Shown: piece after piece, positions 5,609 through 10,595 of the stretch
How the letters are laid out: each line of letters begins with the position of its first letter
Position numbering within the stretch: the stretch's first letter is position 1
The notes under the pieces: generated by a model
The model's input: the letters and a program-made list of their open reading frames with translations, nothing else
Databases searched by the model: none
Told to the model about the DNA's origin: nothing
Made by a program: the position numbers and the translations under genes
Origin: Methanobacteriota archaeon
Lineage (GTDB): Archaea; Thermoplasmatota; Thermoplasmata; RBG-16-68-12; EA-27
Reading direction: 5' to 3'
Assembly: GCA_016207545.1 (NCBI GenBank)
Contig: JACQPO010000183.1
Span: 1-10,595 of the forward strand
DNA: 10,595 nucleotides

Positions 5609-7066
5609 CTACGCGTCGAGGTACCGGTAGAACTCGTACGGGCTCGGCCGCAGGGACGTCTGCAGGTGCTCGTCCATCTTGAGCTCCACGTACTTGTCGA
5701 GCAGGTCCTGCGTGAACACGCCCTTCAGGAACATGTAGTCCGTGTTCAGGTAGTCGATCGCTTCCTTCAGGGAGCCCGGCAGCTCGCGGATCCCGTACTC
5801 CTTCCGCTTCCGCTCGTCGAGCTTGTAGATGTCCTCGTCCACGGGATCGCCCGGGTCGATCTTCTTCTTGATCCCGTCGAGCCCCGCCATGAGCATCGCG
5901 GAGAACGCGAGGTACGGGTTGCAGGACGGGTCCGGCGTCCGGTACTCGATGCGCTTCGCGTGCTCAATCCCCTTGTAGTACACGGGCACGCGGACGTTCG
6001 CGCTCCGGTTGCGCCTCGACCACGCGATGAACACCGGAGCCTCGTATCCGGGCACGAGCCGGCGGTACGAGTTCGTCGTCGGGCACGTAATCGCGCAGAG
6101 CGACCGCGCGTGTTCCATGAGGCCGCCGATGTAGTACCGGCACGTCTGCGACACTTCCGCGTACTTGTCGTTCCGGTCGAACATCACGTTGCGGCCTTTC
6201 GACCACAGGGACTGGTGGACGTGCATCCCGCTCGCGTTGTCGCCGAAGATCGGCTTCGGCATGAACGTCGCAATCTTCCCGAACTTCGACGCGACCATCT
6301 TCGCGACGTACTTATACGTGACGACCTTGTCCGCCATCCGCACGAGCTCGTCGTACCGCATGTCGATCTCGACCTGGCCCGCGGTCGCGACCTCGTGGTG
6401 GTGCGCGTCGAGCGTCATCCCGAACGAGTCCATGAGGAGGCGACACATCTCGTTGCGGTACTCCTGGAGCGTGTCCTGGGGCGGCGCGGGGTAGTATCCT
6501 TCCTTGAACCGGATGGGGAAGTTCGTGCCGTCGGTGGCGGACCAAGGGGCCTCCTTCGACACAATCTCGTACCCGGCGCCCCGCGAGGGGTTCCGCGCGT
6601 CGTCAGGCGTCGGAAGCATGCGGACGCCGTCGAACACGAAGAACTCGATCTCGGGACCCCAGTACGTCGTGTCGTACCCCATGTCCGCGGCCGCCTTCGC
6701 CGCCTTCTGCGCGATGAACCGGGAGTCGCGGGTGAACCGTTCGTGGGTGAACCCCTCGTGGATGTCCGCGATGAACCGCGCGGTCTTGTCCTGCGCGTCG
6801 TAGAACGGAAGGATCGCGAACGTGCTCGGGTCGGGGTACAGGACCATGTCGCTCTCGTGGATCTCCTTGAACCCCTTGATGGAGCTGCCGTCGAGCTTCC
6901 CGATCCCGTGCTTGAAGTCGTCCTCCTTCACGGAGCTCGAGGGGACGGTGATGTGTTGGAGGGCGCCGAGCAGGTCGACGAACCACAGGTCGAACCACCG
7001 TACCTTTTCCTTCTCCACGGTCTCCAGCACATGCGCTGCGCCGCCATTCTTCACGGACTTCGTCAT
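5609..7066 (-). CDS. glnA: Glutamine synthetase, type I
   Basis: Converts glutamate, ammonia and ATP to glutamine in the cytoplasm, as a dodecamer in this family. At 485 residues it is near the usual 440-470. Landmarks: the LDGSSIKGF latch (58-66), GPEIEFFVFD (137-146, metal-binding Glu), AHHHEVATAGQVEID (221-235, metal and substrate Glu), KPIFGDNASGMHVHQS (271-286), NSYRRLVPGYEAP and RIEYRTPDPSCNPYLAF near the C-terminal active-site lid. An extra segment at about 146-178 and the HHHEVATAGQ form match the beta-type architecture of enteric enzymes. However, the tyrosine aligned with the adenylylation site (Tyr414, in DIYKLDERK) lacks the NLYDLPPEE context. The feedback-inhibition arginine of Bacillus enzymes is Glu68. 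ATG 7066 follows a good SD (GGGAGGA, 7077-7071). The gene diverges from an Lrp/AsnC regulator, the likely controller. Confidence 0.97.
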   Translation of the reverse strand: MTKSVKNGGAAHVLETVEKEKVRWFDLWFVDLLGALQHITVPSSSVKEDDFKHGIGKLDGSSIKGFKEIHESDMVLYPDPSTFAILPFYDAQDKTARFIADIHEGFTHERFTRDSRFIAQKAAKAAADMGYDTTYWGPEIEFFVFDGVRMLPTPDDARNPSRGAGYEIVSKEAPWSATDGTNFPIRFKEGYYPAPPQDTLQEYRNEMCRLLMDSFGMTLDAHHHEVATAGQVEIDMRYDELVRMADKVVTYKYVAKMVASKFGKIATFMPKPIFGDNASGMHVHQSLWSKGRNVMFDRNDKYAEVSQTCRYYIGGLMEHARSLCAITCPTTNSYRRLVPGYEAPVFIAWSRRNRSANVRVPVYYKGIEHAKRIEYRTPDPSCNPYLAFSAMLMAGLDGIKKKIDPGDPVDEDIYKLDERKRKEYGIRELPGSLKEAIDYLNTDYMFLKGVFTQDLLDKYVELKMDEHLQTSLRPSPYEFYRYLDA

Positions 7067-7070
7067 CGTA

Positions 7071-7077
7071 TCCTCCC
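7071..7077 (-). promoter_or_regulatory. Shine-Dalgarno site of glnA
   Basis: GGGAGGA on the minus strand ends four bases before ATG 7066 and fixes the glnA start. Confidence 0.7.
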
Positions 7078-7140
7078 GTGTCCCCTGGGGGGTGGGGCCC
7101 TCCCTTCGAGGTGCCCGAGCCGCGGAATAAATTCGTTCAT

Positions 7141-7148
7141 ACTTAAAC
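7141..7148 (-). promoter_or_regulatory. Probable glnA TATA box
   Basis: On the minus strand AGTTTAAGT follows a purine-rich AAAGAA stretch that could act as a BRE. It predicts transcription from about 7118 and a leader of about 50 nt containing the SD. A second AT-rich element on the same strand, AATTTATT (7133-7126), could be an alternative box with a start near 7104. Confidence 0.45.
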
Positions 7149-7164
7149 TTTCTTTGCTCGAAAT

Positions 7165-7174
7165 CGAACGTTCG
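7165..7174. promoter_or_regulatory. Perfect 10-bp palindrome, candidate operator between glnA and lrp
   Basis: CGAACGTTCG is self-complementary and lies just upstream of the glnA TATA element. It is flanked by two related octamers, GCTCGAAA (7157-7163 region) and CCTCGAAA (7181-7188), spaced about 25 bp apart and so near two to three helical turns. Lrp/AsnC proteins commonly bind dyad elements near their own and neighbouring promoters. Assignment to the adjacent regulator is inference. Confidence 0.4.
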
Positions 7175-7264
7175 TCTCGTCCTCGAAAGATTTCATGGAC
7201 ATTTGCCTTGAATTGCCCCGAAAAATCAGCAAAGTTCATGACCTTTGAACGCCCATCCGCCTCC

Positions 7265-7732
7265 ATGGACGAAGTAGTTCCGACCGCCAAAATCGACGAC
7301 CTCGACGTCGCGATCCTGCGGCAACTCAACGTGGACGGCCGACGGTCGTACCGGGAAATCGCGCGGGAGCTCGGGGTCTCCATCAGCACGGTGAGCAATA
7401 GGGTGAAGCGCCTCGAGCAGGAAAGCGTGATCACGGGCTACGTGCCCGTCGTCGACCCGAAGCGCATCGGGTACGACGTGATCGCGGTCATCGGCGTCCG
7501 CATCTCCCGCGGCAAGCTCCTCGAGGTGCAGCGCCGGATCGGGAAGGACGAGCGTGTGTTCGGCGTCTACGACGTCACGGGGGAATGGGACTCCGTGATC
7601 ATGGTGCGCTTCAAGAACACGCGGGAGCTCGACTCGTTCATCAAGAAGCTCGTCGCGATGGAGAACGTGGAGCGCTCGTACACGCAGGTCGTGCTGAACA
7701 TCGTGAAGGAGGAGAAGCGCGTCGTCGTGTGA
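7265..7732 (+). CDS. Lrp/AsnC-family transcriptional regulator
   Basis: 155 residues with the two standard domains. The N-terminal helix-turn-helix spans about residues 10-59; it opens KIDDLDVAILRQL and has the recognition region REIARELGVSISTVSNRV (30-47). The C-terminal RAM ligand-binding/oligomerisation domain spans about 70-150, with VIAVIGVRIS, GVYDVTGEWDSVIMVRF and the VERSYTQVVLNIV end. Family members bind DNA as dimers to octamers and respond to amino acids; the specific ligand cannot be read here. It diverges from glnA, which suggests control of nitrogen assimilation and autoregulation. The start is a choice between ATG 7265 and in-frame ATG 7238. Codons between them (TTT, GAA, CCA) are unlike this GC-rich gene's usage, so 7265 is preferred. 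Neither has an SD. The AT-rich stretch 7186-7235 must hold its promoter, but no clear TATA box is evident. Confidence 0.93.
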   Translation: MDEVVPTAKIDDLDVAILRQLNVDGRRSYREIARELGVSISTVSNRVKRLEQESVITGYVPVVDPKRIGYDVIAVIGVRISRGKLLEVQRRIGKDERVFGVYDVTGEWDSVIMVRFKNTRELDSFIKKLVAMENVERSYTQVVLNIVKEEKRVVV

Positions 7733-7761
7733 GGGAGTCCCGGGGGACGCCCCACGCAACG

Positions 7762-7769
7762 TTTTATAT
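7762..7769 (+). promoter_or_regulatory. TATA box of the zinc-ribbon/NfeD/flotillin operon
   Basis: TTTTATAT is the best TATA match in the window. It predicts transcription from about 7791, giving a leader of some 22 nt that contains a purine-rich SD region (GGAGTGGGAGGGG, 7798-7810) just before ATG 7813. This places the operon start 30 bp after the lrp stop, so it is a separate unit. Confidence 0.7.
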
Positions 7770-7812
7770 CGCCGCGGCCCGTTACTCGCAACTCGAAGGA
7801 GTGGGAGGGGCC

Positions 7813-8262
7813 ATGCCAGACTTGCTCGGGTTCAACTCGAACCGCGAGCTCGGATTCGATCCGAATCGGTCGCTGGGGTTCGACCCAAACCGTAAGCTCA
7901 CGTTCGACCCACGCCGGTCGCTCACGTTCTTGCCGAACCGCGACCTCGGGTTCGGGAAGCGGGGCCCCGTCTTCCGCGGCTTCGTGTGTCCCGTGTGCGC
8001 GGTCTCCGTGACGGAGACGCAACCGACGTGCACGGAGTGCGGCGCCGTGTTCGAGCCGAAGGCGAAGATCGCTGCACCGCCGGCGTCCCCGGTCTTGCCG
8101 GCCCCGCCGGTCGCGCCGCCTCGGCCACCGCCGTCGATCCGCGCGTTCCCTCCGCCGCCAAAGCGCGCGGAGGTCCAGCACTGCGCCTACTGCGGCGCTC
8201 GGGTCGCGTCGACGGACGCGTTCTGCTGGAACTGCGGCAGTTCCGCGCGCGGGGGACGGTAA
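7813..8262 (+). CDS. Octapeptide-repeat, double zinc-ribbon protein
   Basis: 149 residues in three parts. Residues 5-52 are five and a half tandem eight-residue repeats of the form L(G/T)F(D)PNR-x, e.g. LGFDPNRS. Residues 59-76 are a zinc ribbon with C59-x2-C62 and C73-x2-C76. A proline/alanine-rich linker (about 86-120) leads to a second ribbon with C124-x2-C127 and C138-x2-C141 at the C-terminus. All eight cysteines are in place for two zinc ions. There is no signal peptide or membrane helix, so it should be cytoplasmic. The start is set by the SD and TATA spacing. It is the first gene of a tight operon with NfeD-like and flotillin genes (4 bp to the next ATG), which suggests it works at the inner face of that membrane assembly, perhaps as an adaptor; this is inference. 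I know no named function for this repeat. Confidence 0.85.
   Translation: MPDLLGFNSNRELGFDPNRSLGFDPNRKLTFDPRRSLTFLPNRDLGFGKRGPVFRGFVCPVCAVSVTETQPTCTECGAVFEPKAKIAAPPASPVLPAPPVAPPRPPPSIRAFPPPPKRAEVQHCAYCGARVASTDAFCWNCGSSARGGR
7825..7968 (+). repeat. 24-bp tandem coding repeat (octapeptide repeat)
   Basis: Units begin at 7825, 7849, 7873, 7897 and 7921, with a degenerate sixth at 7945. The encoded octads are LGFNSNRE, LGFDPNRS, LGFDPNRK, LTFDPRRS, LTFLPNRD and LGFGKRGP. The DNA units differ at many synonymous sites (CTC/CTG, GGG/GGA, GAT/GAC, CCG/CCA), so the peptide pattern is kept by selection rather than by recent slippage. Confidence 0.9.
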
Positions 8263-8266
8263 TCCC

Positions 8267-8815
8267 ATGGCGTTCCCAATCCTCGGCCTAAGCGTCTACC
8301 TGTGGATTGCGCTCATTTCCCTCGTGTTCCTCATGGTCCTCGTCGCGTTCGGCGGTTACTTCGACGTCGGTGGCGACGCGGACGTGGACCTAGACTATGG
8401 GGAGTTCGGCGGACTCGGCGTAAGCCCGCTCAGCCCGCCCCTTGTCGCCGCGTTCGGCACGAGCTTCGGCTCGATCGGCGCCCTCCTCGAAGCCCAGGGC
8501 ATACACCCGCTCCTCGTCGCGTCCATCGCCGCAATCTCGGCAATCGTCATCGCCCTCGGGCTATTCGTGTTCGTGCAACGGTTCCTCGTCCGCGCGCAAA
8601 CGTCGTCGGACGTGCGACCGGCGGAGCTCGTGGGCCGCGACGCGCAGGTGCTCATCCCGATTCGTCCGGGGACGCAGGGCCAGATCCTCGTGATCACGGA
8701 GGAGCGGGGCCGCACCCTGTTCCCGGCGGTGGCGGGCGAGGACATCCCGCGGGAAGCAATCGTCGAAATCCTTGGGTTCTCGGGGGGAGTCGCAAATGTA
8801 CGCAAGAAAAGCTGA
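8267..8815 (+). CDS. NfeD-like membrane protein (flotillin partner)
   Basis: 182 residues. A hydrophobic N-terminal segment (about 7-30, LSVYLWIALISLVFLMVLVA) is followed by an acidic loop (GGDADVDLDYGEF) and a second hydrophobic region. That region includes a clear helix at about 82-105 (LLVASIAAISAIVIALGLFV). A C-terminal domain (about 112-180) has the beta pattern of the NfeD OB-fold: ELVGRDAQVLIPIRPGTQGQ, ILVITEERGRTLFPAVAG, then IVEILGFSGGVANV. NfeD proteins are encoded next to flotillins in bacteria and archaea and are thought to assist membrane-microdomain assembly, with the OB domain in the cytoplasm. There is no serine-protease domain, so this is the short form. It starts 4 bp after the zinc-ribbon gene and ends 9 bp before the flotillin, so it is surely co-transcribed. 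It could also be called YuaF-like; detailed role unknown. Confidence 0.85.
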   Translation: MAFPILGLSVYLWIALISLVFLMVLVAFGGYFDVGGDADVDLDYGEFGGLGVSPLSPPLVAAFGTSFGSIGALLEAQGIHPLLVASIAAISAIVIALGLFVFVQRFLVRAQTSSDVRPAELVGRDAQVLIPIRPGTQGQILVITEERGRTLFPAVAGEDIPREAIVEILGFSGGVANVRKKS

Positions 8816-8824
8816 GGGGATCGC

Positions 8825-10303
8825 ATGAGTGGGCTCGTGGAGGGGACGTTCCGAACGCTGAACCAGCTGGGTGGCCTGGAGGTCATCCTCATCGTCCTGG
8901 GAATCGTCGTCGGTATCTTCCTGGTGTTCGCGATCTACGCGTCGCGTTACAAGAAGGTCCCGCCGGACAAGGCGATGGTCGTCTACGGCCGCAAGGTGAG
9001 GGAGGGCCGCGTCGGGTACCAGGTCATCACGGGCGGCGGCAAGTTCATCGTGCCGATCGTCGAGGCGTACGAGTTCCTGCCGCTCGACGTTCGCACGCTC
9101 GACGTCGTCGTGACGGACATCGTCACGGACGTGCGCCAGAGCGGCGCGAAGATGAACATCAGGGCGGTCGCCCAAGTGCGGATTTCGGACGACGCCGCCA
9201 CCCTGCGAACGGCGGCGACGCAGCTGCTCCACAAGCGGGACCCCGAGATCAACGAAATCGCGCTGAAGACGTTGGAGGGCCACGTTCGGGGGATCTGCGC
9301 GACCCTCACGATCGAGCAAATCAACAGCGAGCGGGACGCGATCGCGTCGCAGATCCAAGGGTTGGCGGCGAACGACCTGAAGAACATCGGCATGGAAATC
9401 CGCTCCTTTGTGATCAAGGAGATTGATGACGCCCAAGGGTACTTGGACGCCCTCGGCGTGAAGCGGACGGAGGAGGTCAAGCGGGACGCACGGGTTGGGA
9501 AGGCGAACGCGAACCGGGAGGCGACGATCGCCGAGGCCCGGGCCGCGCAGGAAGCGGAGAAGGCGAACGCGGACGCGGAGGCCCAGGTCGCGGTGTACCA
9601 CCGGGACCGTGACGTCACGAGGCAGAAGGCCGAGACCGAGGTGGAGATGGAGCGCGCGAACAAGGAGATTTCCTTCGACCTCCAGATGGCCCGGCGACAG
9701 CAGGAGCTAGTCGTCGAGCAGAAGAAGATCGACATCCGCGCGAAGGAGCAGGAGGTGCTCGTCCAGCAGCAGGAGGTGCTCCGCAAGGAGAAGGAACAGT
9801 CGGCGGAGCAAATCGTCCCCGCCAAGGCGAAGGCGGACGCGGTGGCGGCGGAGGCGGACGGGGAGCGCCGCCGGCTGATCGCAATTGCGGAGGGCGAGAA
9901 GGAACGCCTGTCTCGGGTCGCGATGGGCGAGGCGGAGCGGATTCGCCAGGAGGGCACCGCGCAGGCGGACATCATCCGGCTCAAGGGCGAGGCGGAAGCC
10001 TACGCGATCCGCGCGACGGGGCTCGCGGAGGCAGAGGCGATGCGGGCAAAGGCGGAGTCGTGGGAGCTGTACGGCCGCGCCGCCGTCACGCAGCTCATCG
10101 TCGAGAAGCTGCCGGAGATCGTGGGCAACGCCGCGAAGTCCCTCGAGAGCACGCAGAAGCTCATCATCATGGGCGAGCGGGGGCCGAGCCAGCTCGTCGG
10201 GTCCGTCGTGGACATCGCCGCGCAGGCGCCGGCCCTCGTGAAGGCGCTCACGGGGATGGACCTGTCCGACTTGGCGGGCAAGCTGAAGGACGTCCTGAAG
10301 TGA
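8825..10303 (+). CDS. Flotillin (SPFH-domain membrane scaffold protein)
   Basis: 492 residues, close to bacterial flotillins of about 500. One hydrophobic segment near the N-terminus (about 19-40, EVILIVLGIVVGIFLVFAIY) anchors it. The SPFH/PHB domain follows (about 41-215), with KVPPDKAMVVYGRKV, FIVPIVEAYEFLPLDVRTL, RTLEGHVRG-like and IGMEIRSFVIKEIDD elements. A long charged coiled coil covers about 215-410, rich in Ala-Glu repeats (EAEKANADAEAQVAVY, RRLIAIAEGEKERL, RLKGEAEAYAIRATGLAEAE). The C-terminus has a hydrophobic/helical end (VEKLPEIVGNAAKSL, ALVKALTGMDLSDLAGKL). Flotillins oligomerise into large cage-like assemblies that organise membrane microdomains. The start ATG follows GAGGGGATC at 8815-8823. 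It is part of the operon with the zinc-ribbon and NfeD-like genes and probably a microprotein downstream. Confidence 0.95.
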   Translation: MSGLVEGTFRTLNQLGGLEVILIVLGIVVGIFLVFAIYASRYKKVPPDKAMVVYGRKVREGRVGYQVITGGGKFIVPIVEAYEFLPLDVRTLDVVVTDIVTDVRQSGAKMNIRAVAQVRISDDAATLRTAATQLLHKRDPEINEIALKTLEGHVRGICATLTIEQINSERDAIASQIQGLAANDLKNIGMEIRSFVIKEIDDAQGYLDALGVKRTEEVKRDARVGKANANREATIAEARAAQEAEKANADAEAQVAVYHRDRDVTRQKAETEVEMERANKEISFDLQMARRQQELVVEQKKIDIRAKEQEVLVQQQEVLRKEKEQSAEQIVPAKAKADAVAAEADGERRRLIAIAEGEKERLSRVAMGEAERIRQEGTAQADIIRLKGEAEAYAIRATGLAEAEAMRAKAESWELYGRAAVTQLIVEKLPEIVGNAAKSLESTQKLIIMGERGPSQLVGSVVDIAAQAPALVKALTGMDLSDLAGKLKDVLK

Positions 10304-10307
10304 CGCG

Positions 10308-10478
10308 GTGAGAATCGTCTCCGTCGAATGGTCGCGGCACGGGGCGCCTCCGGAGGCCGTCGTCGAGGCCTTCGCGGAGGCCGCCCTCCTTTTGGCGGTG
10401 CTCGACGCCCTCCTCGACGACCCCGAGGCGCGGGAGAGGGTCCGCGCGATTTGGCGCGGGTCCGGCCCTACACGTTGA
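10308..10478 (+). CDS. Probable 56-residue microprotein after flotillin
   Basis: A GTG four bases after the flotillin stop opens a 57-codon frame. The product starts MRIVSVEWSRHGAPPEAVVE, has a leucine/alanine-rich amphipathic middle (EAALLLAVLDALLDDPEA) and ends with basic residues (RERVRAIWRGSGPTR). The close spacing suggests translational coupling in the flotillin operon. The hydrophobic/acidic helix pattern and GC3-rich codons look coding. No SD is obvious and the family is unrecognised. The 3' end overlaps the convergent gene at 10468 by 11 bp, which is somewhat unusual and lowers confidence. Confidence 0.5.
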   Translation: MRIVSVEWSRHGAPPEAVVEAFAEAALLLAVLDALLDDPEARERVRAIWRGSGPTR

Positions 10479-10595
10479 CGACGACGACGTCCTTGATCGC
10501 CTGCATCCCCTGGAACGGGAGGATGAGGCGGCCCTGGGCGTCCGTCTTGAACAGGCGGGTCTCGAGTTCCTGGGCGGGCGTGACGAGGACGTCGA
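10468..10595 (-). CDS. C-terminal end of an unrecognised gene (partial)
   Basis: The minus strand is open from the window edge to a TAG at 10470-10468. The 41 visible residues include VTPAQELETRLFKTDAQGRL, then ILPFQGMQAIKDVVVVNV at the C-terminus. The alternation of hydrophobic strands and the final beta-like VVVVNV look like a genuine protein end. The opposite reading of the same bases gives a low-complexity Asp-rich frame. Too little is present to name a family. It converges on the flotillin operon. Confidence 0.55.
   Translation of the reverse strand, partial: DVLVTPAQELETRLFKTDAQGRLILPFQGMQAIKDVVVVNV

Noticed and set aside
5249..7264. Long plus-strand frame running opposite glnA and continuing into the Lrp gene
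   Set aside because: The part before 7265 is the antisense of glnA with shadow composition. Only the Lrp segment has family motifs, so a fusion is not real.
8302..9426. Plus-strand frame of 374 codons across the NfeD-like and flotillin genes
   Set aside because: Frame-shifted shadow. The NfeD and SPFH frames carry recognisable membrane and domain signals.
8561..9601. Minus-strand frame opposite flotillin
   Set aside because: Arg/Leu/Asp-rich antisense artefact with no start signals.

Overview
This window looks like chromosome of a GC-rich archaeon. The evidence is: archaeal TATA boxes placed about 25 bp ahead of starts or short leaders; several starts with no Shine-Dalgarno (SD) site next to SD-led genes inside operons; a type I glutamine synthetase diverging from an Lrp/AsnC regulator; archaeal-style surface proteins with C-terminal membrane anchors; and zinc-ribbon microproteins. 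A Thermoplasmatota-like lineage would fit, but that is inference. No tRNA, rRNA, CRISPR, transposase or phage gene was seen, and base composition is even apart from the AT-rich glnA/lrp spacer.

Layout. (1) 2-307 is the 3' end of an unrecognised gene. (2) 373-3255 encodes a 960-residue exported, membrane-anchored protein with six kelch blades, five fibronectin type III domains, one Ig-like domain and a C-terminal helix. (3) 3339-3578 is a two-helix small membrane protein. (4) 3579-3923 is mostly non-coding. It holds a near-palindromic TATA element, a nested hairpin that may be a structured leader, and on the minus strand a doubtful 37-residue, very basic ORF. (5) 3924-4196 and 4254-4643 are unrecognised proteins on the plus strand. 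A convergent unrecognised gene, 4640-5014 on the minus strand, shares its stop region with 4254-4643 through a CTAG tetranucleotide. (6) 5103-5564 is a small exported protein with a GOLD/p24-like beta domain, one anchor helix and a basic, proline-rich cytoplasmic tail. (7) 5609-7066 on the minus strand is glutamine synthetase, divergent from an Lrp/AsnC regulator (7265-7732, plus) across about 200 bp of AT-rich promoter DNA containing a perfect 10-bp palindrome. (8) 7813-10478 is a tight operon: an octapeptide-repeat/double zinc-ribbon protein, an NfeD-like membrane protein, a flotillin, and probably a 56-residue microprotein. (9) 10468-10595 on the minus strand is the 3' end of a convergent gene.

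Working together. The glnA/lrp pair is a classic nitrogen-assimilation and regulator pairing. The NfeD-flotillin pair is a known membrane-microdomain module. Here it is preceded by an unusual zinc-ribbon protein with tandem eight-residue repeats and followed by a microprotein, which makes this operon the best candidate in the window for something undescribed. The large kelch/FN3 protein and the GOLD-like protein are probably cell-surface proteins.
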